A DNA stretch of 64,000 nt from Rallus limicola (GCA_022605955.1 JAKCOZ010000637.1:1-64000); one strand, 5' to 3'; shown: positions 1-13,862, counted from the stretch's first letter. Numbers and translations are program-made. The notes: generated by a model from the sequence alone, not told the origin.

Positions 1-3000
1 CCTGTTAGGAGGTTTCAGACGAGCTATGCCTTTCAGGCCTAGCTTCTTTACTTTGGGAGTTATTGCTGGACGTTTAGCATTGTTTTGAACTGCAGTCTGC
101 CTAGGGCCGAGAAAAGCAACCGTAGGAGGTTCCCAGGCATGTTTCCCTCTTTCCTGGCAAAGGAAAAAGGCTGAGAGCCAAAGTGACAGGGTCTGCTCGT
201 GTGTCCTGTTAGGAGGTTTCAGACGAGCTATGCCTTTCAGGCCTAGCTTTCTTTCCTTTGGGAGTTATTGCTGGACGTTTAAGCATGTTTTGAACTGCAG
301 TCTGCTAGGGCCGAGAAAAAGCACCGTAGGAGGTTCCAGGCATGTTCCCTCTTTCCAGGCAAAGGAAAAGGCTGAGAGCCAAAGTGACAGGGTCTGCTCG
401 TGGTCCCTGTTAGGAGGTTTCAGACAAGCTATGCCTTTCAGGCCTAGCTTCTTTACTTTGGGAGTTATTGCTGGACGTTTAGCATGTTTTGAACTGCAGT
501 CTGCTAGGGCCGAGAAAAGCACCGTAGGGAGGTTCCAGGCATGTTTCCCTCTTTCCAGGCAAAGGAAAAGGCTGAGAGCCAAAGTGACAGGGTCTGCTCG
601 TGTGTCCTGTTAGGAGGTTTTCAGACAAGCTATGCCTTTCAGGCCCTAGCTTCTTTACTTTGGGAGTTATTGCTGGACGTTTAGCATGTTTTTGAACTGC
701 AGTCTGCTAGGGCCGAGAAAAGCAACCGTAGGAGGTTCCAGGCATGTTCCCCTCTTTCCAGGCAAAGGAAAAAGGGCTGAGAGCCAAAGTGACAGGGTCT
801 GCTCGTGTGTCCTGTTAGGAGGTTTCAGACAAGCTATGCCTTTCAGGGCCTAGCTTCTTTACTTTGGGAGTTTTTGCTGGACGTTTAGCATGTTTTGAAC
901 TGCAAGTCTGCTAGGGCCGAGAAAAAGCACCGTAGGAGGTTCCAGGCATGTTCCCTCTTTCCAGGCAAAGGAAAAGGCTGAGAGCCAAAGTGACAGGGTC
1001 TGCTCGTGTGTCCTGTTAGGAGGTTTCAGACAAGCTATGCCTTTCAGGCCTAGCTTCTTTACTTTGGGAGTTATTTGCTGGACGTTTAGCATGTTTTGAA
1101 CTGCAGTCTGCTAGGGCCGAGAAAAGCACCGTAGGAGGTTTCCAGGCATGTTCCCTCTTTCCAGGCAAAGGAAAAGGCTGAGAGCCAAAGTGACAGGGTC
1201 TGCTCGTGTGTCCTGTCAGGAGGTTTCAGACAAGCTATGCCTTTCAGGCCTTAGCTTCTTTACTTTGGGAGTTATTGCTGGACGTTTAGCATGTTTTGAA
1301 CTGCAGTCTGCTAGGGGCCGAGAAAAGCATCCGTAGGAGGTTCCAGGCATGTTCCCTCTTTCCAGGCAAAGGAAAAAGGCTGAGAGCCAAAGTGACAGGG
1401 TCTGCTCGTGTGTCCTGTTAGGAGGTTTCAGACAAGCTATGCCTTTCAGGCCCTAGCTTCTTTACTTTGGGAGTTATTGCTGGACGTTTAGCATGTTTTG
1501 AAACTGCAGTCTGCTAGGGCCGAGAAAAGCACCGTAGGAGGTTCCAGGCATGTTCCCTCTTTCCAGGCAAAGGAAAAGGCTGAGAGCCAAAGTGACAGGG
1601 TCTGCTCGTGTGTCCTGTTAGGAGGTTTCAGACGAGCTATGCCTTTCAGGCCTAGCTTCTTTACTTTGGGAGTTATTGCTGGACGTTTAGCATGTTTTTG
1701 AACTGCAGTCTGCTAGGGGCCGAGAAAAGCACCGTAGGAGGTTCCAGGCATGTTCCCTCTTTCCAGGCAAAGGAAAAGGCTGAGAGCCAAAGTGACAGGG
1801 GTCTGCTCGTGTGGTCCTGTTAGGAGGTTTCAGACGAGCTTATGCCTTTCAGGCCTAGCTTCTTTACTTTGGAGTTATTGTTGGACGTTTAGCATGTTTT
1901 GAACTGCAGTCTGCTAGGGCCGAGAAAAAGCACCGTAGGAGGTTCCAGGCATGTTCCCTCTTTCCAGGCAAAGGAAAAGGCTGAGAGCCAAAGTGACAGG
2001 GTCTGCTCGTGTGTCCTGTTAGGAGGTTTCAGACAAGCTATGCCTTTCAGGCCTAGCTTCTTTACTTTGGGAGTTATTGCTGGACGTTTAGCATGTTTTG
2101 AACTGCAGTCTGCTAGGGCCGAGAAAAGCACCGTAGGAGGTTCCAGGCATGTTCCCTCTTTCCAGGCAAAGGAAAAGGCTGAGAGCCAAAGTGACAGGGT
2201 CTGCTCGTGTGTCCTGTTAGGAGGTTTCAGACAAGCTATGCCTTTCAGGCCTAGCTTCTTTACTTTTGGAAGTTATGCTGGACGTTTAGCATGTTTTTGA
2301 ACTGCAAGTTCTGCTAGGGCCGAGAAAAAGCACCGTAGGAGGTTCCAGCATGTTCCCTCTTTCCAGGCAAAAGGAAAAGGCTGAGAGCCAAAGTGACAGG
2401 GTCCTGCTCGTGTGTCCTGTTAGGAGGTTTCAGACAAGCTATGCCTTTCAGGCCTAGCTTCTTTACTTTGGGAGTTATTGCTGGACGTTTAGCATGTTTT
2501 GAACTGCAGTCTGCTAGGGCCGAGAAAAAGCACCGTAGGAGGTTCCAGGCATGTTCCCTCTTTCCAGGCAAAGGAAAAGGCTGAGAGCCAAAGTGGACAG
2601 GGTCTGCTCGTGTGTCCTGTTAGGAGGTTTCAGACAAGCTATGCCTTTCAGGCCTAGCTTCTTTACTTTGGGAGTTATTGCTGGACGTTTAGCATGTTTT
2701 GAACTGCAGTCTGCTAGGGCCGAGAAAAGCACCGTAGGAGGGTTCCAGGCATGTTCCCTCTTTCCAGGCAAAGGAAAAGGCTGAGAGCCAAAGTGGACAG
2801 GGTCTGCTCGTGTGTCCTGTTCAGGAGGTTTCAGACAAGCTATGCCTTTCAGGCCTAGCTTCTTTACTTTGGGAGTTATTTGCTGGACGTTTAGCATGTT
2901 TTGAACTGCAGTCTGCTAGGGCCGAGAAAAGCACCGTAGGAGGTTCCAGGCATGTTCCCTCTTTCCAGGCAAAGGAAAAGGCTGAGAGCCAAAGTGACAG

Positions 3001-6000
3001 GGTCTGCTCGTGTGTCCTGTTAGGAGGTTTCAGACAAGCTATGCCTTTCAGGCCTAGCTTCTTTACTTTGGGAGTTATTGCTGGACGTTTAGCATGTTTT
3101 GAACTGCAGTCTGCTAGGGCCGAGAAAAGCACCGTAGGAGGTTCCAGGCATGTTCCCTCTTTCCAGGCAAAGGAAAAGGCTGAGAGCCAAAGTGACAGGG
3201 TCTGCTCGTGTGTCCTGTTAGGAGGTTTCAGACGAGCTATGGCCTTTCAGGGCCTAGCTTCTTTACTTTGGGAGTTATTGCTGGACGTTTAAGCATGTTT
3301 TGAACTGCAGTCTGCTAGGGCCGAGAAAAGCACCGTAGGAGGTTCCAGGCATGTTCCCTCTTTCCAGGCAAAGGAAAAGGCTGAGAGCCAAAGTGACAGG
3401 GTCTGCTCGTGTGTCCTGTTAGGAGGTTTTCAGACGAGCCTATGCCTTTCAGGGCCTAGCTTCTTTACTTTGGGAAGTTCAATGCTGGACGTTTAGCATG
3501 TTTTGAACTGCAGTCTGCTAGGGCCGAGAAAAGCACCGTAGGAGGTTCCAAGGCATGTTCCCTCTTTCCAGGCAAAGGAAAAGGCTGAGAGCCAAAGTGA
3601 CAGGGTCTGCTCGTGTGTCCTGTTAGGAGGTTTCAGACAAGCTATGCCTTTCAGGCCTAGCTTCTTTACTTTGGTAGTTATTGCTGGACGTTTAGCATGT
3701 TTTGAACTGCAGTCTGCTAGGGCCGAGAAAAGCACCGTAGGAGGTTTCCAGGCTGTTCCCTCTTTCCAGGCAAAGGAAAAGGCTGAGAGCCAAAGTGACA
3801 GGGTCTGCTCGTGTGTCCTGTTAGGAGGTTTCAGACAAGCTATGCCTTTCAGGCCTAGCTTCTTTACTTTGGAGTTATTGCTGGACGTTTAGCATGTTTT
3901 GAACTGCAGTCTGCTAGGGCCGAGAAAAGCACCGTAGGAGGTTCCAGGCATGTTCCCTCTTTCCAGGCAAAGGAAAAGGCTGAGAGCCAAAGTGACAGGG
4001 TCTGCTCGTGTGTCCTGTTAGGAGGTTTCAGACGAGCTATGCCTTTCAGGCCTAGCTTCTTTACTTTGGGAGTTATTGCTGGACGTTTAGCATGTTTTGA
4101 ACTGCAGTCTGCTAGGGCCGAGAAAAGCACCGTAGGAGGTTCCAGGCATGTTCCCTCTTTCCAGGCAAAGGAAAAGGCTGAGAGCCAAAGTGGACAGGGT
4201 CTGCTCGTGTGTCCTGTTAGGAGGTTTCAGACGAGCTATGCCTATTCAGGCCTAGCTTCTTTACTTTGGGAGTTATTGCTGGACGTTTAGCATGTTTTGA
4301 ACTGCAGTCTGCTAGGGCCGAGAAAAGCACCGTAGGAGGTTCCAGGCATGTTCCCTCTTTCCAGGCAAAGGAAAAGGCTGAGAGCCAAAGTGACAGGGTC
4401 TGCTCGTGTGTCCTGTCAGGAGGTTTCAGACAAGCTATGCCTTTCAGGCCTAGCTTCTTTACTTTGGGAGTTATTGCTGGACGTTTAGCATGTTTTGAAC
4501 TGCAGTCTGCTAGGGCCGAGAAAAGCACCGTAGGAGGTTCCAGGCATGTTCCCTCTTTCCAGGCAAAGGAAAAGGCTGAGAGCCAAAGTGACAGGGTCTG
4601 CTCGTGTGTCCTGTCAGGAGGTTTCAGACAAGCTATGCCTTTCAGGCCTAGCTTCTTTACTTTGGGAGTTATTGCTGGACGTTTAGCATGTTTTTGAAAC
4701 TGCAGTCTGCTAGGGCCGAGAAAAGCAACCGTAGGAGGTTCCAGGCATGTTCCCTCTTTCCAGGCAAAGGAAAAGGCTGAGAGCCAAAGTGACAGGGTCT
4801 GCTCGTGTGTCCTGTTAGGAGGTTTCAGACAAGCTATGCCTTTCAGGCCTAGCTTCTTTACTTTGGGAGTTATTGCTGGACGTTTAGCATGTTTTGAACT
4901 GCAGTCTGCTAGGGCCGAGAAAAGCACCGTAGGAGGTTCCAGGCATGTTCCCTCTTTCCAGGCAAAGGAAAAGGCTGAGAGCCAAAAGTGGACAGGGTCT
5001 GCTCGTGTGTCCTGTTAGGAGGTTTCAGACAAGCTATGCCTTTCAGGCCTAGCTTCTTTGACTTTGGGAGTTATTGCTGGACGTTTAGCATGTTTTGAAC
5101 TGCAGTCTGCTAGGGCCGAGAAAAGCACCGTAGGAGGTTCCAGGCAGTGTTCCCACTTTCCAGGCAAAGGAAAAGGCTGAGAGCCAAAGTGACAGGGTCT
5201 GCTCGTGTGTCCTGTTAGGAGGTTTCAGACGAGCTATGCCCTTTCAGGCCTAGCTTCTTTACTTTGGGAGTTATTGCTGGACGTTTAGCATGTTTTGAAC
5301 TGCAGTCTGCTAGGGGCCGAGAAAAGCACCGTAGGAGGTTCCAGGCATGTTCCCTCTTTCCAGGCAAAGGAAAGGCTGAGAGCCAAAGTGACAGGGTCTG
5401 CTCGTGTGTCCCTGTCAGGAGGTTTCAGACAAGCTATGCCCTTTCAGGCCTAGCTTCTTTACTTTGGGAGTTATTTGCTGGACGTTTAGCATGTTTTGAA
5501 CTGCAGTCTGCTAGGGCCGAGAAAAAGCACCGTAGGAGGTTCCAGGGCACTGTTCCCTCTTTCCAGGCAAAGGAAAAGGCTGAGAGCCAAAGTGACAGGG
5601 TCTGCTCGGTGTGTCCTGTCAGGAGGTTTCAGACAAGCTATGCCTTTCAGGCCTAGCTTCTTTACTTTGGGAGTTATTGCTGGACGTTTAGCATGTTTTG
5701 AACTGCAGTCTGCTAGGGCCGAGAAAAGCACCGTAGGAGGTTCCAGGCATGTTCCCTCTTTCCAGGCAAAGGAAAAGGCTGAGAGCCAAAGTGACAGGGT
5801 CTGCTCGTGTGTTCCTGTTAGGAGTTTCAGACAAGCTATGCCTTTCAGGCCTAGCTTCTTTACTTTGGGGAGTTATTGCTGGACGTTTAGCATGTTTTGA
5901 ACTGCAGTCTGCTAGGGCCGAGAAAAGCACCGTAGGAGGTTCCCAGGCATGTTCCCTCTTTCCAGGCAAAGGAAAAGGCTGAGAGCCAAAGTGACAGGTT

Positions 6001-9000
6001 CTGCTCGTGTGTCCTGTTAGGAGGTTTTCAGACAAGCTATGCCTTTCAGGCCTAGCTTCTTTACTTTGGGAGTTATTGCTGGACGTTTAGCATGTTTTGA
6101 AACTGCAGTCTGCTAGGGCCGAGAAAAAGCACCGTAGGAGGTTCCAGGCATGTTCCCTCTTTCCAGGCAAAGGAAAAGGCTGAGAGCCCAAAGTGACAGG
6201 GTCTGCTTGTGTGTCCTGTTAGGAGGTTTCAGACAAGCTATGCCTTTCAGGCCTAGCTTCTTTACTTTGGGAGTTTATTGCTGGGACGTTTAGCATGTTT
6301 TTGAACTGCAGTCTGCTAGGGCCGAGAAAAGCACCGTAGGAGGTTTCCCTGCATGTTCCCTCTTTCCAGGCAAAGGAAAAAGGCTGAGAGCCAAAGTGAC
6401 AGGGTCTGCTCGTGTGTCCTGTTAGGAGGTTTCAGACGAGCTATGCCTTTCAGGCCTAGCTTCTTTACTTTGGGAGTTATTGCTGGACGTTTAGCATGTT
6501 TTTGAACTGCAGTCTGCTAGGGCCGAGAAAAAGCACCGTAGGAGGTTCCAGGCATGTTCCCCCTCTTTCCAGGCAAAGGAAAAGGCTGAGAGCCAAAGTG
6601 ACAGGGTCCTGCTCGTGTGTCCAGTTAGGAGGTTTCAGACGAGCTATGCCTTTCAGGCCTAGCTTCTTTACTTTGGGAGTTATTGCTGGACGTTTAGCAT
6701 GTTTTTGAACTGCAGTCCTGCTAGGGCCGAGAAAGCACCGTAGGAGGTTTCCAGGCATGTTCCCTCTTTCCAGGCAAAGGAAAAGGCTGAGAGCCAAAGT
6801 GACAGGGTCTGCTCGTGTGGTCCTGTTAGGAGGTTTCAGACAAGCTATGCCTTTCAGGCCTAGCTTCTTTACTTTGGAGTTATTGCTGGACGTTTAGCAT
6901 GTTTTGAACTGCAGTCCTGCTAGGGCCGAGAAAAGCACCGTAGGAGGTTCCAGGCATGTTCCCTCTTTCCAGGCAAAGGAAAAGGCTGAGAGCCAAAGTG
7001 ACAGGGTCTGCTCGTGTGTCCTGTTAGGAGGTTTCAGACAAGCTATGCCTTTCAGGCCTAGCTTCTTTACTTTGGGAGTTATTGCTGGACGTTTAGCATG
7101 TTTTGAACTGCAGTCTGCTAGGGCCGAGAAAAGCACCGTAGGAGGTTCCAGGCATGTTCCCTCTTTCCAGGCAAAGGAAAAGGCTGAGAGCCAAAGTGGA
7201 CAGGGTCTGCTCGTGTGTCCTGTTAGGAGGTTTCAGACAAGCTATGCCTTTCAGGCCTAGCTTCTTTACTTTGGAAGTTATTGCTGGACGTTTAGCATGT
7301 TTTGAAACTGCAGTCTGCTAGGGCCGAGAAAAGCACCGTAGGAGGTTCCAGGCATGTTCCCTCTTTCCAGGCAAAGGAAAAGGCTGAGAGCCAAAGTGAC
7401 AGGGTCTGCTCGTGGTGTCCTGTTAGGAGGTTTCAGACGAGCTATGCCTTTCAGGCCTAGCTTCTTTACTTTGGGAGTTATTGCTGGACGTTTAGCATGT
7501 TTTGAACTGCAGTCTGCTAGGGCCGAGAAAAAGCACCGTAGGAGGTTCCAGGCATGTTTCCCCTCTTTCCAGGCAAAGGAAAAGGCTGAGAGCCAAAGTG
7601 ACAGGGTCTGCTCGTGTGTCCTGTTAGGAGGTTTCAGACGAGCTATGCCTTTCAGGCCTAGCTTCTTTACTTTGGGAGTTATTGCTGGACGTTTAGCATG
7701 TTTTTGAACTGCAGTCCTGCTAGGGCCGAGAAAAAGCACCGTAGGAGGTTCCAGGCATGTTCCCTCTTTCCAGGCAAAGGAAAAGGCTGAGAGCCAAAGT
7801 GACAGGGTCTGCTCGTGTGTCCTGTCAGGAGGTTTCAGACCAAGCTATGCCTTTCAGGCCTAGCTTCTTTTACTTTGGGAGTTATTGCTGGACGTTTTAG
7901 CATGTTTTGAACTGCAGTCTGCTAGGGCCGAGAAAAGCACCGTAGGAGGTTCCAGGCATGTTCCCTCTTTCCAGGCAAAGGAAAAGGCTGAGAGCCAAAG
8001 TGACAGGGTCTGCTCGTGTGTCCTGTCAGGAGGTTTCAGACAAGCAATGCCTTTCAGGGCCTAGCTTCTTTACTTTGGGAGTTATTGCTGGACGTTTAGC
8101 ATGTTTTGAACTGCAGTCCTGCTAGGGCCGAGAAAAGCACCGTAGGAGGTTCCAGGCATGTTCCCTCTTTCCAGGCAAAGGAAAAGGCTGAGAGCCAAAG
8201 TGACAGGGTCTGCTCGTGTGTCCTGTTAGGAGGTTTCAGACAAGCTATGCCTTTCAGGCCCTAGCTTCTTTACTTTGGGAGTTATTGCTGGACGTTTAGC
8301 ATGTTTTGAACTGCAGTCCTGCTAGGGCCGAGAAAAGCACCGTAGGAGGTTCCAGGCATGTTCCCTCTTTCCAGGCAAAGGAAAAGGCTGAGAGCCAAAG
8401 TGACAGGGTCCTGCTCGTGTGTCCTGTCAGGAGGTTTTCAGACAAGCTATGCCTTTCAGGCCTAGCTTCTTTACTTTGGGAGTTATTGCTGGACGTTTAG
8501 CATGTTTTGAACTGCAGTCTGCTAGGGCCGAGAAAAGCACCGTAGGAGGTTCCAGGCATGTTCCCTCTTTGCAGGCAAAGGAAAAGGCTGAGAGCCAAAG
8601 TGACAGGGTCTGCTCGTGTGTCCTGTTAGGAGGTTTCAGACAAGCTATGCCTTTCAGGCCTAGCTTCTTTACTTTGGGAGTTATTGCTGGACGTTTTGCA
8701 TGTTTTGAACTGCAGTCTGCTAGGGCCGAGAAAAGCACCGTAGGAGGTTCCAGGCATGTTCCCTCTTTCCAGGCAAAGGAAAAGGCTGAGAGCCAAAGTG
8801 ACAGGGTCTGCTCGTGTGTCCTGTCAGGAGGTTTCAGACAAGCTATGCCTTTCAGGCCTAGCTTCTTTACTTTGGGAGTTATTGCTGGACGTTTAGCATG
8901 TTTTGAACTGCCAGTCTGCTAGGGCCGAGAAAAGCACCGTAGGAGGTTCCAGGCATGTTCCCTCTTTCCAGGCAAAGGAAAAGGCTGAGAGCCAAAGTGA

Positions 9001-10444
9001 CAGGGTCTGCTCGTGTGTCCTGTAGGAGGTTTCAGACGAGCTATGCCTTTCAGGCCTAGCTTCTTTACTTTGGGAGTTATTGCTGGACGTTTTAGCATGT
9101 TTTTGAACTGCAGTCTGCTAGGGCCGAGAAAAGCACCGTAGGAGGTTCCAGGCATGTTCCCTCTTTCCAGGCAAAGGAAAAGGCTGAGAGCCAAAGTGAC
9201 AGGGTCTGCTCGTGTGTCCTGTTAGGAGGTTTCAGACGAGCTATGGCCTTTCAGGCCTAGCTTCTTTACTTTGGGAGTTATTGCTGGACGTTTAGCATGT
9301 TTTGAACTGCAGTCTGCTAGGGCCGAGAAAAGCACCGTAGGAGGTTCCAGGCATGTTCCCTCTTTCCAGGCAAAGGAAAAGGCTGAGAGCCAAAGTGACA
9401 GGGTCTGCTCGTGTGTCCTGTTAGGAGGTTTCAGACGAGCTATGCCCTTTTCAGGCCTAGCTTCTTTACTTTGGAAGTTCATGCTGGACGTTAGCATGTT
9501 TTGAACTGCAGTCTGCTAGGGGCCGAGAAAAGCACCGTAGGAGGTTCCAGGCATGTTCCCCTCTTTCCAGGCAAAGGAAAAAGGCTGAGAGCCAAAGTGA
9601 CAGGGTCTGCTCGTGTGTCCTGTTAGGAGGTTTCAGACAAGCTATGCCTTTCAGGCCTAGCTTCTTTACTTTGGAAGTTATTGCTGGACGTTTAGCATGT
9701 TTTGAACTGCAGTCTGCCTAGGGCCGAGAAAAGCACCGTAGGAGGTTCCAGGCATGTTCCCTCTTTCCATGGCAAAGGAAAAGGCTGAGAGCCAAAGTGA
9801 CAGGGTCTGCTCGTGTGTCCTGTCAGGAGGTTTCAGACAAGCTATGCCTTTCAGGCCTAGCTTCTTTACTTTGGGAGTTATTGCTGGACGTTTAGCATGT
9901 TTTGAACTGCAGTCTGCTAGGGCCGGAGAAAAGCACCGTAGGAGGTTCCAGGCATGTTCCCTCTTTCCAGGCAAAGGAAAAGGCTGAGAGCCAAAGTGAC
10001 AGGGGTCTGCTCATGTGTCCTGTTAGGAGGTTTCAGACAAGCTATGCCTTTCAGGCCTAGCTTCTTTACTTTGGGAGTTATTGCTGGACGTTTTAGCATG
10101 TTTTGAACTGCAGTCTGCTAGGGCCGAGAAAAAGCACCGTAGGAGGTTCCAGGCATGTTCCCCTCTTTCCAGGCAAAGGAAAAGGCTGAGAGCCAAAGTG
10201 GACAGGGGTCTGCTCGTGTGTCCTGTTAGGGGGTTTCAGACAAGCTATGCCTTTCAGGCCTAGCTTCTTTACTTTGGGAGTTATTGCTGGACGTTTAGCA
10301 TGTTTTAACTGCAGTCTGCTAGGGCCGAGAAAAGCACCGTAGGAGGTTCCAGGCCATGTTCCCTCTTTCCAGGCAAAGGAAAAGGCTGAGAGCCAAAGTG
10401 ACAGGGTCTGCTCGTGTGTCCTGTTAGGAGGTTTCAGACAAGCT

Positions 10445-11651
10445 ATGCCTTTCAGGCCTAGCTTCTTTCCTTTGGGAGTTATTGCTGGACGTTTAGCATG
10501 TTTTGAACTGCAGTCTGCTAGGGCCGAGAAAAGCACCGTAGGAGGTTCCAGGCATGTTCCCTCTTTCCAGGCAAAGGAAAAGGCTGATAGTCAAAGTGAC
10601 AGGGTCTGCTCGTGTGTCCTGTTAGGAGGTTTCAGACAAGCTATGCCTTTTCAGGCCTAGCTTCTTTACTTTGGGAGTTATTGCTGGACGTTTAGGCATG
10701 TTTTGAACTGCAGTCTGCTAGGGCCGAGAAAAGCACCGTAGGAGGTTCCAGGCCATGTTCCCCTCTTTCCAGGCAAAGGAAAAGGCTGAGAGCCAAAGTG
10801 ACAGGGTCCTGCTCGTGTGTCCCTGTTAGGAGGTTTTCAGACAAGCTATGCCTTTCAGGCCTAGCTTCTTTACTTTGGGAGTTATTGCTGGACGTTTAGC
10901 GTGTTTTGAAACTGCAGTCTGCTAGGGCCGAGAAAAGCCACCGTAGGAGGTTCCAGGCATGTTTCCCTCTTTCCAGGCAAAGGTAAAGGCTGAGAGCCAA
11001 AGTGGACAGGGTCTGCTCGTGTGTCCTGTTAGGAGGTTTCAGACAAGCTATGCCTTTCAGGCCTAGCTTCTTTACTTTGGGAGTTATTGCTGGACGTTTA
11101 GCATGTTTTGAAACTGCAGTCCTGCTAGGGCCGAGAAAAGCACCGTAGGAGGTTCCAGGCATGTTCCCTCTTTCCAGGCAAAGGAAAAGGCTGAGAGCCA
11201 AAGTGACAGGGTCTGCTCGTGTGTCCTGTTAGGAGGTTTCAGACAAGCTAATGCCTTTCAGGCCTAGCTTCTTTACTTTGGGAGTTATTTGCTGGACGTT
11301 TAGCATGTTTTTGAACTGCAGTCTGCTAGGGCCGAGAAAAGCACCGTAGGAGGTTCCAGGCATGTTCCCTCTTTCCAGGCAAAGGAAAAGGCTGAGAGCC
11401 AAAAGTGAACAGGGTCTGCTCGTGTGTCCTGTTAGGAGGTTTCAGACAAGCTATGCCTTTCAGGCCTAGCTTCTTTACTTTGGGAGTTATTGCTGGACGT
11501 TTTAGCATGTTTTGAACTGCAGTCTGCTAGGGCCGAGAAAAGCACCGTAGGAGGTTCCAGGCATGTTCCCTCTTTCCAGGCAAAGGAAAAGGCTGAGAGC
11601 CAAAGTGACAGGGTCTGCTCGTGTGTCCTGTTAGGAGGTTTCAGACGAGCT
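10445..11651 (+). repeat. Tail of an earlier super-HOR unit
   Basis: The first monomer carries 'tttcctttgg' (position 25 A to C) in its 5' half and the paired change 'gatagtc' (positions 144 and 147) at 10,585. Five monomers later comes the 'gacgagc' allele just before 11,652. The 'gatagtc' to 'gacgagc' spacing of five monomers and the following markers match 25,684-26,730, the end of the next super-HOR unit, at an offset of about 15.1 kb. The 25C monomer and the 'gatagtc' monomer are separate copies in the later unit, so the copy at 10,445 may itself be a recombinant. Indel noise lowers the certainty. Confidence 0.6.
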
Positions 11652-13642
11652 ATGCTTTCAGGCCTAGCTTCTTTACTTTGGGAGTTATTGCTGGACGTTT
11701 AGCATGTTTTGAACTGCAGTCTGCTAGGGCCGAGAAAAGCACCGTAGGAGGTTCCAGGCATGTTCCCTCTTTCCAGGCAAAGGAAAAGGCTGAGAGCCAA
11801 AGTGAAAGGGTCTGCTCGTGTGTCCCTGTTAGGGGGTTTCAGACAAGCTATGCCTTTCAGGCCTAGCTTCTTTACTTTGGGAGTTATTGCTGGACGTTTA
11901 GCATGTTTTGAACTGCAGTCTGCTAGGGCCGAGAAAAGCACCGTAGGAGGTTCCAGGCATGTTCCCCCTCTTTCCAGGCAAAGGAAAAGGCTGAGAGCCA
12001 AAGTGACAGGGTCTGCTCGTGTGTCCTGTTAGGAGGTTTCAGACAAGCTATGCCTTTCAGGCCTAGCTTCTTTACTTTGGGGTTATTGCTGGACGTTTAG
12101 CATGTTTTTGAACTGCAGTCTGCTAGGGCCGAGAAAAGCACCGTAGGAGGTTCCAGGCATGTTCCCCTCTTTCCAGGCAAAGGAAAAGGCTGAGAGCCAA
12201 AGTGACAGGGTCCTGCTCGTGTGTCCTGTCAGGAGGTTTCAGGACAAGCTATGCCTTTCAGGCCTAGCTTCTTTACTTTGGGGAGTTATTGCTGGGACGT
12301 TTAGCATGTTTTGAACTGCAGTCTGCTAGGGCCGGAGAAAAGCACTGTAGGAGGTTCCAGGCATGTTCCCTCTTTCCAGGCAAAGGAAAAGGCTGAGAGC
12401 CAAAGTGACAGGGTCTGCTCGTGTGTCCTGTTAGGAGGTTTCAGACAAGCTAATGCCTTTCAGGCCTAGCTTCTTTACTTTGGGAGTTATTGCTGGACGT
12501 TTAGCATGTTTTGAACTGCAGTCTGCTAGGGCCGAGAAAAGCACCGTAGGAGGTTTCCAGGCATGTTCCCTCTTTCCAGGCAAAGGAAAAGGCTGAGAGC
12601 CAAAGTGACAGGGTCTGCTCGTGTGTCCTGTCAGGAGGTTTCAGACAAGCTATGCCTTTCAGGCCTAGCTTCTTTACTTTGGGAGTTATTGCTGGACGTT
12701 TTAGCATGTTTTGAACTGCAGTCTGCTAGGGCCGAGAAAAGCACCGTAGGAGGTTCCAGGCATGTTCCCTCTTTCCAGGCAAAGGAAAAGGCTGAGAGCC
12801 AAAGTGAGAGGGTCTGCTCGTGGTGTCCTCTTAGGGGGTTTCAGACAAGCTATGCCTTTCAGGCCTAGCTTCTTTACTTTGGGAGTTATTGCTGGACGTT
12901 TAGCATGTTTTGAACTGCAGTCTGCTAGGGCCGAGAAAAGCACCGTAGGAGGTTCCAGGCATGTTCCCTCTTTCCAGGCAAAGGAAAAGGCTGAGAGCCA
13001 AAGTGACAGGGTCTGCTCGTGTGTCCTGTTAGGAGGTTTCAGACAAGCTATGCCTTTCAGGCCTAGCTTCTTTACTTTGGGAGTTATTGCTGGACGTTTA
13101 GCATGTTTTGAAACTCAGCAGTCTGCTAGGGCCGAGAAAAGCACCGTAGGAGGTTCCAGGCATGTTCCCTCTTTCCAGGCAAAGGAAAAGGCTGAGAGCC
13201 AAAGTGACAGGGTCTGCTCGTGTGTCCTGTTAGGAGGTTTCAGACAAGCTATGCCCTTTCAGGCCTAGCTTCTTTACTTTGGGAGTTATTGCTGGACGTT
13301 TAGGCATGTTTTGAACTGCAGTCTGCTAGGGCCGAGAAAAAGCACCGTAGGAGGATTCCAGGCAATGTTCCCTCTTTCCAGGCAAAGGAAAAGGCTGAGA
13401 GCCAAAGTGACAGGGTCTGCTCGTGTGTCCTGTTAGGAGGTTTCAGACGAGCTATGCCTTTCAGGCCTAGCTTCTTTACTTTGGGAGTATTGCTGGACGT
13501 TTAGCATGTTTTGAACTCCAGTCTGCTAGGGGCCGAGAAAAGCACCGTAGGAGGTTCCAGGCATGTTCCCTCTTTCCAGGCCAAAGGAAAAGGCTGAGAG
13601 CCCAAAGTGACAGGGTCCTGCTCGTGTGTCCTGTTAGGAGGT

Positions 13643-13658
13643 TTTCAGACTTTCAGAC
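13643..13658 (+). repeat. 8-bp tandem duplication inside one monomer
   Basis: The element TTTCAGAC occurs twice in direct succession here, where every other monomer has it once before 'aagctatgcc'. With one extra T ahead of it, this gives the largest indel seen in the window. It sits at the very end of the indel-rich zone. The matching monomer in super-HOR unit 2 (near 28,700) lacks it, so it is either a private replication-slippage event or a consensus error. Confidence 0.85.
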
Positions 13659-13862
13659 AAGCTATGCCTTTCAGGCCTAGCTTCTTTACTTTGGGAGTTA
13701 TTGCTGGACGTTTAGCATGTTTTTAAACTGCAGTCTGCTAGGGCCGAGAAAAGCACCGTAGGAGGTTCCAGGCATGTTCCCTCTTTCCAGGCAAAGGAAA
13801 AGGCTGAGAGCCAAAGTGACAGGGTCTGCTCGTGTGTCCTGTTAGGAGGTTTCAGACGAGCT

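Larger units (their letters stand above)
1..13720 (+). repeat. Indel-rich part of the satellite array
   Basis: The same monomers are present, but nearly every copy carries one or more single-base indels, mostly an extra base in a short run. Examples are 5 instead of 4 T before 'gaactgc', extra C in 'gttccctc', extra A in 'gaaaagc', and 'gtcctgctcg'. Mean monomer spacing from position 27 to 13,863 is about 200.5 bp, a net gain of about 174 bases over 69 monomers, against 197.97 bp in the rest of the window. Substitution variants are the same ones seen in the clean part. This pattern suggests low-accuracy consensus more than real divergence, but the sequence alone cannot settle it. Frames are broken here on both strands for that reason. 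Confidence 0.9.

Noticed and set aside
1..13720. Noisy left zone as a different, older satellite subfamily
   Set aside because: Its substitution barcodes match the clean X2 in order (six markers), so it is the same HOR with added small indels and not a separate subfamily.
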